A stretch of DNA of 64,000 nucleotides, from assembly GCF_012489685.1 (NCBI RefSeq), contig NC_080043.1:15990223-16054222 (forward strand), written 5' to 3'. Below the pieces are notes generated by a model that ran no database searches, was not told where the DNA came from, and saw only the letters and a list, made by a program, of their open reading frames with translations. This DNA comes from Lotus japonicus (taxonomy: Eukaryota > Streptophyta > Magnoliopsida > Fabales > Fabaceae). Positions 31,394-43,809 of the stretch are shown here, in pieces. Within the stretch, counting starts at the first letter, position 1. Each line of letters starts with the position of its first letter. The position numbers and the translations under genes are program-made.

Positions 31394-32212
31394 ATCTCCC
31401 CCTTTTTGATGATGACAAAACTAAGATTTTTGATGAACAATTCTTAAACATTAAACTGAATTCACTCAGAGTTTAGAGATATAGAATAAGACTTATCCTG
31501 ATGTGAATAGTTTATCTTGCTCATTCTGAATTCAAGTCACTGGCTTGATTCTGAGCTTAGCTCCCCCTGAATCTAATACTTGATGAAAACGTTAGTAAAG
31601 TCTAGATTCTGAGCTAAAAAATATAAGAGTTCAGAGTGAAAAACTTATGACATAGATGAAAAACGAATAATCAGAGCGCATAAGTAATCAGAGTCACGGA
31701 CAAGGTATCAGAGTCTTGGGTATCAGAGTCTTGGGTATCAGAGTCAACTTAGAATCACTTCAGAAGAAGTGAAATGTATTCCTTGTATTTGCCCCAGTGA
31801 CACATCTATGGTCATGAAGGTGGAACTCTTAAATTCTCCAAAAGAAAAATAAGTCACACTAACACATCTTACAAATCAAAAACTGGGTTTACTCCCCCTT
31901 TTTGTCATAAGCAAAAAGCTTGGGTGTGAAAAACTTAGCTTGAAGTACAAGGTACTCCCCCTTAGAGAAGGTCTAAGTTTAAAAGAAAATGAAAACGATG
32001 TAAGAATCAGAGTTAGGCGAAAATAAATAAAGAGTTAATGCAAGGGATGAACGTTTACCACCGGTCAAGTGAGTAAATAGAAGGGTCAGTTACCAAGAAC
32101 TTAACCTCGAGAAACTGTAAGAGCATTAAACTTTCAGAGAGAAAGTGAAGCCTATAAAAAGCGTTGGAGAGAAAGGTAAGCTTCACACCTCGAATAATTT
32201 CAGTAAAAAAAA

Positions 32213-32731
32213 ATGGCATCATACAACGTAGCACTAGAAGAGCTGAGGAAGAAGGCCTTTGAAGAGGACTTGTTCCTGAATATCAGGCATCCAGAGGGTG
32301 CAACTACCATCGCGGAGCTGACACGGACATTGCTGGAAGAGGACCTGCGTCCAGAGTTGGAGAGAGACCTGAAAGAATTTCTTGCCTTCGTGGAGGAGGT
32401 GCAAGAACTCAGCCGGCTTGAACTCAAGCTGCTGGAAGAGAAAGAGAGTTTGGAAGAGAAGCTCAAGACTTCAGAAGAGATTCTGGAGAGGGATGAGCTA
32501 AAGATCAGGCTCAGCAACATCCAGCATGTACTGGAGCGTCTGGAGAAGGATAGGTCAGAGCAGCGCCAGGAGTGCAGAAGAATGAGGAGGATCCTCCATT
32601 CTAGATTATATGATGTAAAGAAATATGATGTAAACACAAAAACAATTATGAATAAAACGAGATTTTCGCAAACATATGTGACACAAATATATATAAGGAT
32701 ATGCATATATAATCACAAACGAATAGAATAG
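32213..32731 (+). pseudogene. Copy of the 130-aa opposite-strand ORF, altered end
   Basis: Identical to 19618-20010 for about 124 codons. One G fewer in GAGGAGGATCC near 32584-32592 replaces the last few residues with a run-on to 32731. TATAAAAAGCG lies upstream near 32154. The change is within 1.5 kb of the gap edge and may be a sequencing error. Confidence 0.6.
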
Positions 32732-32807
32732 AATAAGTAAATAAAAAGAAACAGAGTTTGAATAAAATAACGTTAAATAAAAAGAAAGAAAAAGAAGAGA
32801 TCCTAAA

Positions 32808-35657
32808 CTAAGGTTTGTCAGTGCGTCGCAGAAGTTCCATCATCATTTGCTTCATCTCAATCAGCATGGATTCATGAGTATCAAGACGTTGTTCCATGAT
32901 GTCGAGTCTGGATGAGCTTGTCTGAGTAGAGCTGGAAGGAACATTCTGAGCCGCTTGAGGATCTGGAATGGAAGCAGAAGCAGCAGGAGTAAATATAACT
33001 GGTGCAAGTCGCTCTGCCTCAGCCTCAGCTTCAAGACGCTCTGCCTCAAGTCTGGCTTGTTCAGCCTGAGCTGCTGCTTGACGTGCAGCTTCTTCTGCCT
33101 GTTCTTTCTTTCTCTTGGCTTCTTCAATAGCTTCAAGAAGCTTATTTCTCTGTTCTAGTTCATGAAGAGCCACCCTTCTAGCAAACCTTTGCTTTGCAGC
33201 CTCAATGCTCTGACTGCCCTCTGCATGCAGGAGCTGCATCATAATCGGAACTTGAGCCACTAGCCAAGTGCTCAGATTGTTCCACTCATCAGCCACATTT
33301 TCAGCATTCTCACTAAGATCAGTCTGACCGTGCACATTGCGGAGCCTCAAAGAGGCTTCATGATAGAAAATATTGATGCACTCAGAGAGAGATGTGGGTT
33401 GAAGGTGAGTATAGGGAATTATGGAGAGGTTGGGTTCAGGAGAGGCTGGGTGATTGCTGCTATGGGCTTCAGAGGCACCTTGTGGAGAACCAATGTTAAT
33501 CATGGGAGCATTGGGTTCAGAGGTTCCAAGGTGAGGGTCTGAAGTTTCAACCAGAGGGTGAGGTGATCTAACCGAGGATTGGTTAGACACTGATTGTGCA
33601 GGTTCAGGGTCTGGTTGAATAGGCTCTTGTTGGTCTGGGACAGGGTGAGCTTGTTGAACTAAGGGGTCTGCCTCTTGGATGGGATTGGCCAAGATAGGTT
33701 CATCTGGGTCAACTAGACGTTCAGGTCTAGGGCCAGGATATCTCCTAGGGCTTGGACAGGTAAGGTAATACTCTTCCAAGGCAGACACCTTCTCTTTTCT
33801 AACCTCCATGAATTTTCTAAGGGATTCAGAGTTATTGGAGGGAGAAGAGTCAATAACATTGATTGGGAAGGATACAGGTGTAAAGGCTGTTGATGAGTCT
33901 GTATCCGTGGTTCTGGCAGCAGGACGTTCTGATGCTCTGGGAGCAGAGTGATCAGACGTTCTGGGTTGTGGTTCTGTTTGGTTGGGCTCAGGTTGGTCTT
34001 GGACGATTGGTTCAGAAGATAATGGGTCGTATGGAATGGTAAGGAAAGAGGTTGGTTCTTCTGACCTAGAGGGTTGACTCTGAAGCAAATTCCAGAGTGG
34101 TGCTTCAGTAGGAGAAGGTTGAAAGAAGGAAGATCTTGGGGAATGTGGTGGAGAGGTGGTTTGTTCGGCTGGCTGGGATTCAGGAATAGGAGTGAGGGGA
34201 TTTGAGGAGTGTTGGAGCAAGGCAGAAATAGGGAGTGCATCAAATAAATTCAAATCATCATCAGAAGCAAGTGCAGGCTTACTTGAATGTGCTGATGATC
34301 GAGTCACTCTGGCAGGAGGTTCAGTCCTTCTGACCGCTGCAGCAGCTGGTTCCACCCGAGTAGGCTTCACCACGATTCTGACTTTCTTCTTCTTCTTCTG
34401 GGGAGGACCATCCTCACTATCATCATCATCACCATCATCAGGCTTTCTCTTCGTCTTCTTGACCAGAGGGACATCAGATTCCTCTGAAGATTCTTCCAGA
34501 ACCATCTTCCTCTGAGCTTTCCTCTTGGGAGGAGAAGGAAACTCTGGAGCTGGTGGAAGTCTGCTGACGAAATCATCAAGGTCAATTTCGAAACCTTGAG
34601 CCCTGAGGTCTTCAACATAGCATCTGATGGCTTCAGGATGGTCTGCTTGTGTCCACAGAGGGTAGTCATTCAGAGGCATCCTTCTGCTTCTGATCTCAGA
34701 GGATGTGTCTTCACGAGCAGGAGCAATCTTCTTCTGGATTAAGCCCATCTTCTTCAAGGAGTTTGCAGTGAAGACATCACTGACAATTGTGCTCAAATCC
34801 TCTGTGCAACCAGCATTGATCAAATCTTGCACCAAGTTGCTTTCAATGAGAAAGTCTGAGAGCAGCCTCCCAAAAGGGATATATTTGATTGCAGACTTGA
34901 TGGAGGCGGTGGTGCGAGACTTCCTGATGCATTCCTTCAAGTAAGAGAACAGGAAGTAGGGAAGGCAGATCTTCTCCTGATCTTGGATGAAGAACAACAT
35001 CGCCTTCTGGTTGAAGTTGATGTAGTCTGGAGAACTGCCCTTCGGTCTCTGATTGATGCAGTTGAGCAGGATCTTGTGCCAGATCCTGAGTTTGGGGTGA
35101 AGGTCCATCACCTTGTAACTCGTCTTGCCCGGTTTGAAGGTGGTGTACAGGGCCTTGTTGACTTTGTCTTTGGTGCTGGGTTTCAGCTTGGATTCCGTCA
35201 GTTGGAACCGATACCCATAAACAGTTTCTGCTCCTAGCAGATTCACGAATGACTTCTCAGTGATGATGATCTTCCTGCCAAGAATGTGAGAGACCACTTG
35301 AGTGTCATCGCAGTCTGCGTGCTTCCAGAATTCCTTTACCAATTTCTCATATACCGGTCCTCGAAGTCGATTGAAGTAGTTTCCCCAACCTTGAGCTTGG
35401 ACTTCAGGACGAAGATCAAACCCATTTGCAGCCAGGTTGTCGAGGTCGAATCTCCATTCTGCTAGGACTTGGAGTTCCTCAGGAGCAAATACGCAGTGAA
35501 CGGCACAGCCCCGTTCTGCAATTGGAACAATCTGCTCTTGAACTTGAACTTGTTCTTGTGCCGGGTTCTCAGAGCCCCTTTGACCCGTTGCCAAACCAAC
35601 TTCCATGTGAGGGAACTGAGGTGCATCTGCAGTAGATCTTCTGGTTTGTCTCACCAT
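32808..35657 (-). CDS. Sirevirus env-like ORF, second displayed copy
   Basis: Same translation as 20213-23062 over its full length (open to 35813). If the two units are one overlapping assembly region, this is the same gene shown twice. See the first copy for domain order. Confidence 0.72.
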   Translation of the reverse strand: MVRQTRRSTADAPQFPHMEVGLATGQRGSENPAQEQVQVQEQIVPIAERGCAVHCVFAPEELQVLAEWRFDLDNLAANGFDLRPEVQAQGWGNYFNRLRGPVYEKLVKEFWKHADCDDTQVVSHILGRKIIITEKSFVNLLGAETVYGYRFQLTESKLKPSTKDKVNKALYTTFKPGKTSYKVMDLHPKLRIWHKILLNCINQRPKGSSPDYINFNQKAMLFFIQDQEKICLPYFLFSYLKECIRKSRTTASIKSAIKYIPFGRLLSDFLIESNLVQDLINAGCTEDLSTIVSDVFTANSLKKMGLIQKKIAPAREDTSSEIRSRRMPLNDYPLWTQADHPEAIRCYVEDLRAQGFEIDLDDFVSRLPPAPEFPSPPKRKAQRKMVLEESSEESDVPLVKKTKRKPDDGDDDDSEDGPPQKKKKKVRIVVKPTRVEPAAAAVRRTEPPARVTRSSAHSSKPALASDDDLNLFDALPISALLQHSSNPLTPIPESQPAEQTTSPPHSPRSSFFQPSPTEAPLWNLLQSQPSRSEEPTSFLTIPYDPLSSEPIVQDQPEPNQTEPQPRTSDHSAPRASERPAARTTDTDSSTAFTPVSFPINVIDSSPSNNSESLRKFMEVRKEKVSALEEYYLTCPSPRRYPGPRPERLVDPDEPILANPIQEADPLVQQAHPVPDQQEPIQPDPEPAQSVSNQSSVRSPHPLVETSDPHLGTSEPNAPMINIGSPQGASEAHSSNHPASPEPNLSIIPYTHLQPTSLSECINIFYHEASLRLRNVHGQTDLSENAENVADEWNNLSTWLVAQVPIMMQLLHAEGSQSIEAAKQRFARRVALHELEQRNKLLEAIEEAKRKKEQAEEAARQAAAQAEQARLEAERLEAEAEAERLAPVIFTPAASASIPDPQAAQNVPSSSTQTSSSRLDIMEQRLDTHESMLIEMKQMMMELLRRTDKP

Positions 35658-36100
35658 TTTGAGGAGGTTGAAGGTTTGAGGTAGAGGATGAAGTTTGAAG
35701 GATGAAGAGAGATCGAGAGAGAAATCAAGAAAGAGGCGGTTTTGAAAAGCAGAGAGTGCGAGAGTGAAAACCGGAAGTGAACGAGAACGTGTGTGTATAG
35801 TGGGTTTTATCAAATAATCGTTGTTGATTCAAAAAGCACTTTAAGATCAACGGTTGAAAATTAAAGATAGATAGTAATAGTAAAATACACAATCACACAC
35901 AGAAGATAAGCATATCTACACGCAATCATAACAGACTGTCACACGGGCACAAGGAATTATGCACCAGAAATTCTGACACACGTGTTGTTGTCTCAGCTTC
36001 AGAGTCAGTACCAGTGGGCACACACACTCTGATTGAGTTACCTTCTGGACTAGACATCTTCTGATCAAGAAGTATCATAGTCAGAGGTTTTGATCCATCT

Positions 36101-38023
36101 TCACTCTGGACAAAAGTCCATGTTTAGATTTTTCAGAATAAAATTAAATCTATCTTCAGCTAAGGGCTTTGTAAAGATATCTGCCCATTGATGGTCAGTA
36201 TCAACAAACTTCAGAAGAAGTACGCCCTTCTGCACATAATCTCTAATGAAGTGATACTTTACCTCAATGTGCTTTGCCCTTGAATGCAAGATAGGATTCT
36301 TGCTCAACGAGATTGCAGCAGTGTTATCACAATAAATTGGGATATTGCTCTCAAGGATCTGATAATCCTCCAGCTGATGTTTCATCCAGAGCATCTGTGT
36401 GCTGCATATTGCTGCTGAGATATATTCTGCCTCTGCAGTTGATAGTGCAATGGTTGATTGCCTCTTGCTTGCCCATGAGACTAGATTGCCTCCCAGAAAT
36501 TGACAATTTCCGGAAGTACTTTTTCTCTCTGTTCTATCTCCAGCATAATCAGCATCACAATAACCTGAAAGCTTATACTCTGATGTTTTCTTATACATCA
36601 AGCCAAGGTTAGTGGTGCCTTTCAGATACCTTAGGATCCTCTTAACAGCAGTTAAGTGGGTTTCCCTTGGATCTGATTGGAAACGAGCACATAAGTGAAC
36701 ACTAAATAATATGTCTGGTCTAGATGCAGTTAAGTATAGAAGTGAACCTATCATTCCACGATAGAGCTTCTGACATACTTTACCACTTTTATCTTCTTTC
36801 TCCAAAATGCATGTAGGATGCATTGGAGTCTTGGCCACTGTAGATTCCAGCATATTGAACTTCTTCAGAAGTTCTTTAGTGTACTTGCTCTGATGGATAT
36901 ATGTTCCTTCTGGTGTTTGATCAACTTGTATTCCCAGAAAGTACTTTAATTCTCCCATCATACTCATCTCAAATTCAGCCTGCATCATCTCAGAAAATTC
37001 TTTGCATAGAGATTGATTAGCAGAACCAAATATAATATCATCAACATAAATTTGCACAATTAAGATATCATCTTTATAAGTCTTGCAAAAAAGAGTTGTA
37101 TCTACTTTACCCCTTACAAACTCATTCTCCAGAAGGAATGAGCTAAGTCTCTCATACCATGCTCTGGGAGCTTGCTTCAGACCGTAGAGTGATTTCTTCA
37201 ATTTGAACACATGGTCTGGTTTCTTTTCATCTTCAAAACCTGGGGGTTGATGAACATAGACTTCCTCTGAGATATAACCATTTAGGAAGGCACTCTTTAC
37301 GTCCATCTGATGTAGAACTATGTTGTGATTTACTGAGAAGGAGATCAACAGTCTAATTGCCTCCAGTCTTGCTACCGGAGCAAATGTTTCAGTGTAGTCT
37401 ATTCCTTCCTGCTGGCTGTAGCCTTGAGCAACTAGCCTTGCCTTGTTTCTGACTACATCTCCTTTCTCATTCAGCTTGTTTCTGAATACCCATTTCGTTC
37501 CAATAACATGGACACTCTCAGGCTTCTTCACTAAGCTCCAAACATCGTTCTTGGAAAATTGATTCAATTCTTCTTCCATGGCCAGAATCCAATCCTTGTC
37601 CTGAAGAGCTTCATCTATGGACTTGGGTTCAATTAAGGACACCAATCCTTTCAGACTCAGCAAGGTCTCTTCAGAGGGTCTGAAGGCAGATCTGGTTCTG
37701 ACTGGTTCATCTTTGTTGCCCAGAATCAATTCCTTAGGGTGAGCTGCAGTGATTCTGCTCTTCTTCAGAGTTTGTGAGTTAGAGGGACCAGCTTCTTCCT
37801 CTGGTTCATCTTCCTCTGGCTCAACTTCCTCTGGAGCTTTGCCTTTGTCAGAAACATTAATGCTTAAATCTGCAAACTTTTCAACTAGCTTTGACTGGTC
37901 AGAGTCAAGCTTATCATCAAATCTAACATGAATAGATTCTTCAATAGTCTTAGCATCAGTATTATAAAATCTAAAACCTTTAGATCTATCAGAATAACCA
38001 AGTAATAGACACTTAGAAGACAC
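36101..38023 (-). pseudogene. Sirevirus pol RT/RNase H part, second displayed copy
   Basis: Same 640-codon frame as 23506-25428. It includes the identical 11-bp duplication near 38008-38030, which separates it from the integrase frame. Confidence 0.86.
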
Positions 38024-39216
38024 TTAGAAGACTTAGCATCAAATTTATGCAATCTATCCTTAGTATTGAGAACATAACAAACACAGCCAAAAGGATGAAA
38101 ATAAGAAATGTTGGGTTTTATGTTCTTCCACAATTCATAAGGAGTCTTATTCAGAATTGGTCTCACAGAGATTCTGTTCTGAATGTAACATGCTGTATTT
38201 ACTGCCTCTGCCCAAAAGTGCTTAGCCATGCCAGTTTCTTGGAGCATGGTTCTAGCCATCTCCTGAAGAGTTCTGTTCTTCCTCTCAACAACACCATTTT
38301 GTTGAGGAGTTCTGGGACAAGAGAAATCATGTGCAATTCCATAGGAATCAAACAGACTCTCAAACTTGTCATTCTCAAACTCTCCACCATGGTCACTTCT
38401 GACACGCACAATCCTACAAGCCTTCTCGTTTTGCACTTGAGCAATGAAGGTAGAGAACACAGCATGAGACTCATCCTTGCGGGTTAGAAACTTTACCCAT
38501 GTCCAGCGGCTATAGTCATCAACGATAACCATCCCATATCTCTTGCCACCTATAGACTCAGTTTTCACTGGTCCAAAAAGGTCGATATGCAGAAGTTCCA
38601 ACGGCCTTGAGGTTGAGACAACATTCTTTGCCTTGAAAGGGACTTTTGTGAATTTGCCTTTCTGACATGCTTCACAAAGAGCGTCTGAAGTGAACTTCAG
38701 ATTGGGTAAGCCCCTGACAAGGTTTAGCTTGCTCAGCTGAGAAATCTTTCTCATACTGGCATGCCCTAACCGTCTATGCCATACCCACTGCTCTTCATTA
38801 ACAGACAGAAGGCACTTCACATTCTGAGCCTCCAACTCAGATAATCTGATCTTATAAATGTTGTTCTTCCTCTTGCTGTTAAACAGAACAGAGCCATCGA
38901 TCTGACTTACAGCCCGGCAGGACTTTTGATTGAATATAACATCATAACCCTTGTCAGCTAATTGACTTATAGACAATAAGTTATGTGTTAAGCCGTCTAC
39001 CAATAAAACATTATCAATGCATGGACTACTATCTACACAAATAGTACCAGTACCAACAATTTTACCCTTTTCATTTCCTCCGAAGCCAATTTCGCCTCCA
39101 GGCTTAAGTTTCAGCTCTCGGAACATACGCTTTTCTCCCGTCATGTGACGCGAGCATCCACTGTCCAGATACCATGATTGGTGTTTCAGTGGAGCTATCA
39201 AGGATATCTGCAACAT
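37885..39216 (-). pseudogene. Sirevirus protease-integrase part, second displayed copy, continuous
   Basis: 443 codons in one frame, with YLDSGCSRHMTG, WHRRLGHASM, the CX2C pair and the integrase D, D, E motifs. It differs from 25290-26620 by one extra A near 38574-38579, which keeps the frame open. It ends out of frame at the shared 11-bp duplication. Confidence 0.88.
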
Positions 39217-41014
39217 AGATAATTTTGTCCTTAGGTACCCACTTTCTGGGTCCTCTTTTGTTAGTTACCCCAGAGGTTCTGATCACCTTGGGTGTCTCAA
39301 CATAATATTTTAAAGGAATATTTGCATGATATTTAGTCATAGAGAAAGATCCCTTTTTAAGAGGATGTTTAGCAACTTTAGCAGGTACAGGATCAGGCAA
39401 TATGGTACCAGAGGGAACAAAGCATTCATACAAGGATTTAGCTTTAGACACAGAAGGCTCATTTCTAATTGGTTTAGAATAGCCAATGCCATGCATTCCA
39501 TTTCTGCTTACGCCATAGATCATTGAGGCCATTAAGCTTCTATCCACGCTTTTAGCTAGGAATCTTTGAAAAGACTTTTCATACTTAGATTCATTTCTAC
39601 AATCAGAGGCATCACAGGCAACAATTTCTTCTAACTTAGCAATCTGGTTCTTAAGCACAGAGTTAGAATTTACCAAAGCATGATTTTCATTTTTCAAATC
39701 TGAAATAATTTTCTCATGTTCAGAAGGAGTCTTGGAGACAGCAGATAAGTTCTTTTTCAACTTTTTATGCTTAGACAATAAAGAGTTATACTTATCCATG
39801 ATATCAGACAAAGCATGTTTCAGTTCAGAGGTAGAGAAAGAAGCAAATACCTCATTTTCATCGTCTGAGTTAGGATCTCCTTCTGATTCTGAGTCAGAGT
39901 CAACAGCTTCCTTTGACTCTGATCCTTTGTCTTTGACAATGGCCATGAGTCCTTGGACTTCACCATCAGAGTCAACATCCTCTGACTCTGATTCATCGAA
40001 TGTCACCATCAGACTCTTCTTGGTCTTGAAGTGCTTCTTTGGCTTCTTGTCTTTCTTCAACTTTGGACAATCACTTTTGTAGTGCCCAGATTCTTTGCAC
40101 TCAAAACATGTGACTTCCTTGATTGAAGACTTCTTCTGGCCTGAGGACTCATACTTTCCTTTTGCCTTTCCAGAGCCTTTGAACTTGCTCTGCCTGTGCT
40201 TCCAGATGCGGTTGAGTCTCTTGGAGATCAGAGTCAGCTCATCTTCATCAGAATCTTCTGATGCTTCTTCAGATTCTTCTTCTTCAGCTTGAAGAGCCTT
40301 TGACTTCTCAACCTTAGCCTTTTCAGATTTGGATTTCAAGGCTATGGACTTTTTCCTCAGATCTTGCATCTCTGAGCGCTTCAGCTCATGGCATTTCAAA
40401 ATGCTGATGAGTTCTTCTAAACTCATATTCTCAACGTCTCTCGTGAGCTCTATTGAAGTCACCAAGGGCATCCAACTTTCAGGAAGACACCTGATGACCC
40501 TTATGACATGATCTTTTGTTGTGTAGCTCTTGTTGAGAGGTCGTATGCCAGCTACAAGCAATTGAAATCTGGAGAACATTTCTTCAATGGACTCATTTGG
40601 CTCCATGATGAAGGATTCATACTTTTGGATCAAAGACAATGCCTTTGATTCTTTGACTTTCTTGTTTCCTTCATGAGACATCTTCAGAGAGTCAAAAATG
40701 CCTTTAGCAAACTCACGATCTGTAATCTTCTGGTACTCTTCATAGGAAATAACACTTAGAAGAATTGCTCTTGCTTTGTGATGTTGTGAGTACAGCTTCT
40801 TTTGATCTGCAGTCATCTCTGACCTTGGGATCTTCTTGCCATCTGCATCAATTGGACGCTCGTAGCCATCCACAATAATATCCCAGAGATCTGCATCGAA
40901 ACCCAGAAAGAAACTTTCCAGTCTATCTTTCCAATATTCGAACCTTTGACCGTCGAACATAGGAGGCTTTGCATTGTAACCATCTCTTTGAGTTTCACTG
41001 GTGGTGGCAGCCAT
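39104..41014 (-). CDS. Sirevirus gag, second displayed copy
   Basis: 636 codons from ATG 41014, identical in translation to 26508-28418, with zinc knuckle CFECKESGHYKSDC. The primer-binding site 41073-41084 lies just upstream, next to the LTR. Confidence 0.87.
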   Translation of the reverse strand: MAATTSETQRDGYNAKPPMFDGQRFEYWKDRLESFFLGFDADLWDIIVDGYERPIDADGKKIPRSEMTADQKKLYSQHHKARAILLSVISYEEYQKITDREFAKGIFDSLKMSHEGNKKVKESKALSLIQKYESFIMEPNESIEEMFSRFQLLVAGIRPLNKSYTTKDHVIRVIRCLPESWMPLVTSIELTRDVENMSLEELISILKCHELKRSEMQDLRKKSIALKSKSEKAKVEKSKALQAEEEESEEASEDSDEDELTLISKRLNRIWKHRQSKFKGSGKAKGKYESSGQKKSSIKEVTCFECKESGHYKSDCPKLKKDKKPKKHFKTKKSLMVTFDESESEDVDSDGEVQGLMAIVKDKGSESKEAVDSDSESEGDPNSDDENEVFASFSTSELKHALSDIMDKYNSLLSKHKKLKKNLSAVSKTPSEHEKIISDLKNENHALVNSNSVLKNQIAKLEEIVACDASDCRNESKYEKSFQRFLAKSVDRSLMASMIYGVSRNGMHGIGYSKPIRNEPSVSKAKSLYECFVPSGTILPDPVPAKVAKHPLKKGSFSMTKYHANIPLKYYVETPKVIRTSGVTNKRGPRKWVPKDKIIYVADILDSSTETPIMVSGQWMLASHDGRKAYVPRAET

Positions 41015-41086
41015 TGTTTTTCACACCGGCCCGGATCACTGAACACTGTTAGGTGTGGTAATCAGAACTTGCGCTCTGATACCAAT

Positions 41087-42424
41087 TGAAGGTATGAAAA
41101 ACGGTAGAAAGGGGGGGTTTGAATAACGTTTTCAGAACAAAACTTCCACCTTAAAGATTTTGACAAATCTTTCGAGAACTTAAGTGCTAAAGATAAGAGA
41201 TAGAAAAGCACACAAGTATTTTATCCTGGTTCACTTGATAAATCCCTCAAGCTAATCCAGTCCACCCGTTAAGGTGATTTCTTCCTTCTTAGAATGAAGG
41301 CAATCCACTAATCAGATAATTGTTACAACTGCACTTGAAACCTACAAGTGACTAACAATACACTGACTTAGCTCACACTAAGATTCACTCTCTTAGTCTT
41401 CTCTAGGATCCGATCAACCTTGATCTCCTAAAGGAATCACCACTAAGATTCACTCTCTTAGTCTTCTCTAGGATCCGATCAACCTTGATCTCCTAAAGGA
41501 ACTAAACAAACTGTTTATCAAAGGAATGTTTACAAGAGATTTGCTTCTAAAAAGCTAATAGTAAACACAATGAATTTCAGATGAAAGAAAGCTTAGAATA
41601 TTTTGAATATCTTGCGCGTGTGTATTGCTTCTAGCCGCTTCTTTCAATCTTCAGCCTCTATATATACTCCAAGGATTAGGGTTGAGCGTTGCATGGGAAA
41701 TGCTACCGTTGGAGGGCAGTTCTGGAAAATCCAGCTTCTGCTGTGGCTGAGAACGTTAGGTAGGTCGTCAGGAAGGTACACTTGCTTTTGTACTTGGATA
41801 GCGACTTGACCTTTTAACCTAGGAGACTTCTGATCAGAGGAATACTTCATATTGGAACTTGTGAAGCCGGTTGATCAGAGTCAGAGGGAAAGCACAGATC
41901 CTCTGACCATTGTATCTTCTGATTCTGAACTCAGAGGGAAGAACATGGCCTTCAGAGTTTCTTGCTTCTGGACTTCAGAGTTTCCACTATTCAGCTTCTG
42001 GATCTTCAGAGTCTTCTACACCATCAGAACATCTGAACCTTCAGTGTTTCTTGGTTATCAGAACTTCTGGATCTTCAGAGTCTTCTACACCATCAGAACA
42101 TCTGAACCTTCAGTGTTTCTTGGTTATCAGAACTTCTGGATCTTCAGAGCTTCTAGCGACTGAGTCCACATCAGAGTTTGTATAGCTTCAGAACTTCTGA
42201 AGCTTTTCCACTGTTCATACTGAACATGGTGAATGCGAAAGCGTTGCTTGGGTTACCCTTTATACACAGTGCTTCTGATTTGTGTGAGATTGAGTTGAGG
42301 TCAGAGCCTGTAAACAGCACACTCAGAAAAACACGTTAGAGTACCACAATTGTTCATATCAAAAGGTTAACTTGTAATCATCAAAACATAGAGTTGTACT
42401 ACTAGATCAAAACTTGATCTTACA
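41087..42424 (-). repeat. Sirevirus LTR (1338 bp), second displayed copy
   Basis: Starts TGAAGGTATG, ends GATCTTACA. Same length as 17461-18798. C at 42315 matches 29715. This looks like the good-quality version of 28491-29824. Confidence 0.9.
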
Positions 42425-43243
42425 ATCTCCCCCTTTTTGATGATGACAAAACTAAGATTTTTGATGAACAATTCTTAAACATTAAACTGAATTCACTCAG
42501 AGTTTAGAGATATAGAATAAGACTTATCCTGATGTGAATAGTTTATCTTGCTCATTCTGAATTCAAGTCACTGCTTGATTCTGAGCTTAGCTCCCCCTGA
42601 ATCTAATACTTGATGAAAACGTTAGTAAAGTCTAGATTCTGAGCTAAAAAATATAAGAGTTCAGAGTGAAAAACTTATGACATAGATGAAAAACGAATAA
42701 TCAGAGCGCATAAGTAATCAGAGTCACGGACAAGGTATCAGAGTCTTGGGTATCAGAGTCTTGGGTATCAGAGTCAACTTAGAATCACTTCAGAAGAAGT
42801 GAAATGTATTCCTTGTATTTGCCCAGTGACACATCTATGGTCATGAAGGTGGAACTCTTAAATTCTCCAAAAGAAAAATAAGTCACACTAACACATCTTA
42901 CAAATCAAAAACTGGGTTTACTCCCCCTTTTTGTCATAAGCAAAAAGCTTGGGGTGTGAAAAACTTAGCTTGAAGTACAAGGTACTCCCCCTTAGAGAAG
43001 GTCTAAGTTTAAAAGAAAATGAAAACGATGTAAGAATCAGAGTTAGGCGAAAATAAATAGAAGAGTTAATGCAAGGGATGAACGTTTACCACCGGTCAAG
43101 TGAGTAAATAGAAGGGTCAGTTACCAAGAACTTAACCTCGAGAAACTGTAAGAGCATTAACTTTCAGAGAGAAAGTGAAGCCTATAAAAAGGCGTTGGAG
43201 AGAAAGGTAAGCTTCACACCTCGAATAATTTTCAGTAAAAAAA

Positions 43244-43636
43244 ATGGCATCATACAACGTAGCACTAGAAGAGCTGAGGAAGAAGGCCTTTGAAGAGGAC
43301 TTGTTCCTGAATATCAGGCATCCAGAGGGTGCAACTACCATCGCGGAGCTGACACGGACATTGCTGGAAGAGGACCTGCGTCCAGAGTTGGAGAGAGACC
43401 TGAAAGAATTTCTTGCCTTCGTGGAGGAGGTGCAAGAACTCAGCCGGCTTGAACTCAAGCTGCTGGAAGAGAAAGAGAGTTTGGAAGAGAAGCTCAAGAC
43501 TTCAGAAGAGATTCTGGAGAGGGATGAGCTAAAGATCAGGCTCAGCAACATCCAGCATGTACTGGAGCGTCTGGAGAAGGATAGGTCAGAGCAGCGCCAG
43601 GAGTGCAGAAGAATGAGGAGGGATCCTCCATTCTAG
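43244..43636 (+). CDS. Opposite-strand 130-aa ORF in the truncated tandem partner
   Basis: Same 130-residue translation as 19618-20010, with the same TATAAAAAG upstream (near 43183) and AATAAA downstream (near 43682). It sits in the 3' piece of the truncated partner, so it is a separate copy in the real locus even if the gap region is an assembly duplicate. The rest of that partner (gag, pol, env) is gone, yet this gene is whole. Confidence 0.58.
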   Translation: MASYNVALEELRKKAFEEDLFLNIRHPEGATTIAELTRTLLEEDLRPELERDLKEFLAFVEEVQELSRLELKLLEEKESLEEKLKTSEEILERDELKIRLSNIQHVLERLEKDRSEQRQECRRMRRDPPF

Positions 43637-43791
43637 ATTATATGATGTAAAGAAATATGATGTAAACACAAAACAATTATGAATAAAACGAGATTTTCGC
43701 AAACATATGTGACACAAATATATATAAGGATATGCATATATAATCACAAACGAATAGAATAGAATAAGTAAATAAAAAGAAACAGAGTTTG

Positions 43792-43809
43792 AATATATAT
43801 AAGGATATG
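43792..43809. other. Filler at a deletion junction in the Sirevirus block
   Basis: The 18 bases at 43792-43809 repeat 43717-43734 and join the 3' internal piece to the middle of an LTR. Short shared bases lie on both sides. This suggests a template switch or repair event that removed most of the partner element. Confidence 0.75.

Noticed and set aside
20213..35813. Two independent Sirevirus insertions in tandem
   Set aside because: Shared disabling duplication, matching coordinates around the N run and a single outer target duplication argue against it.
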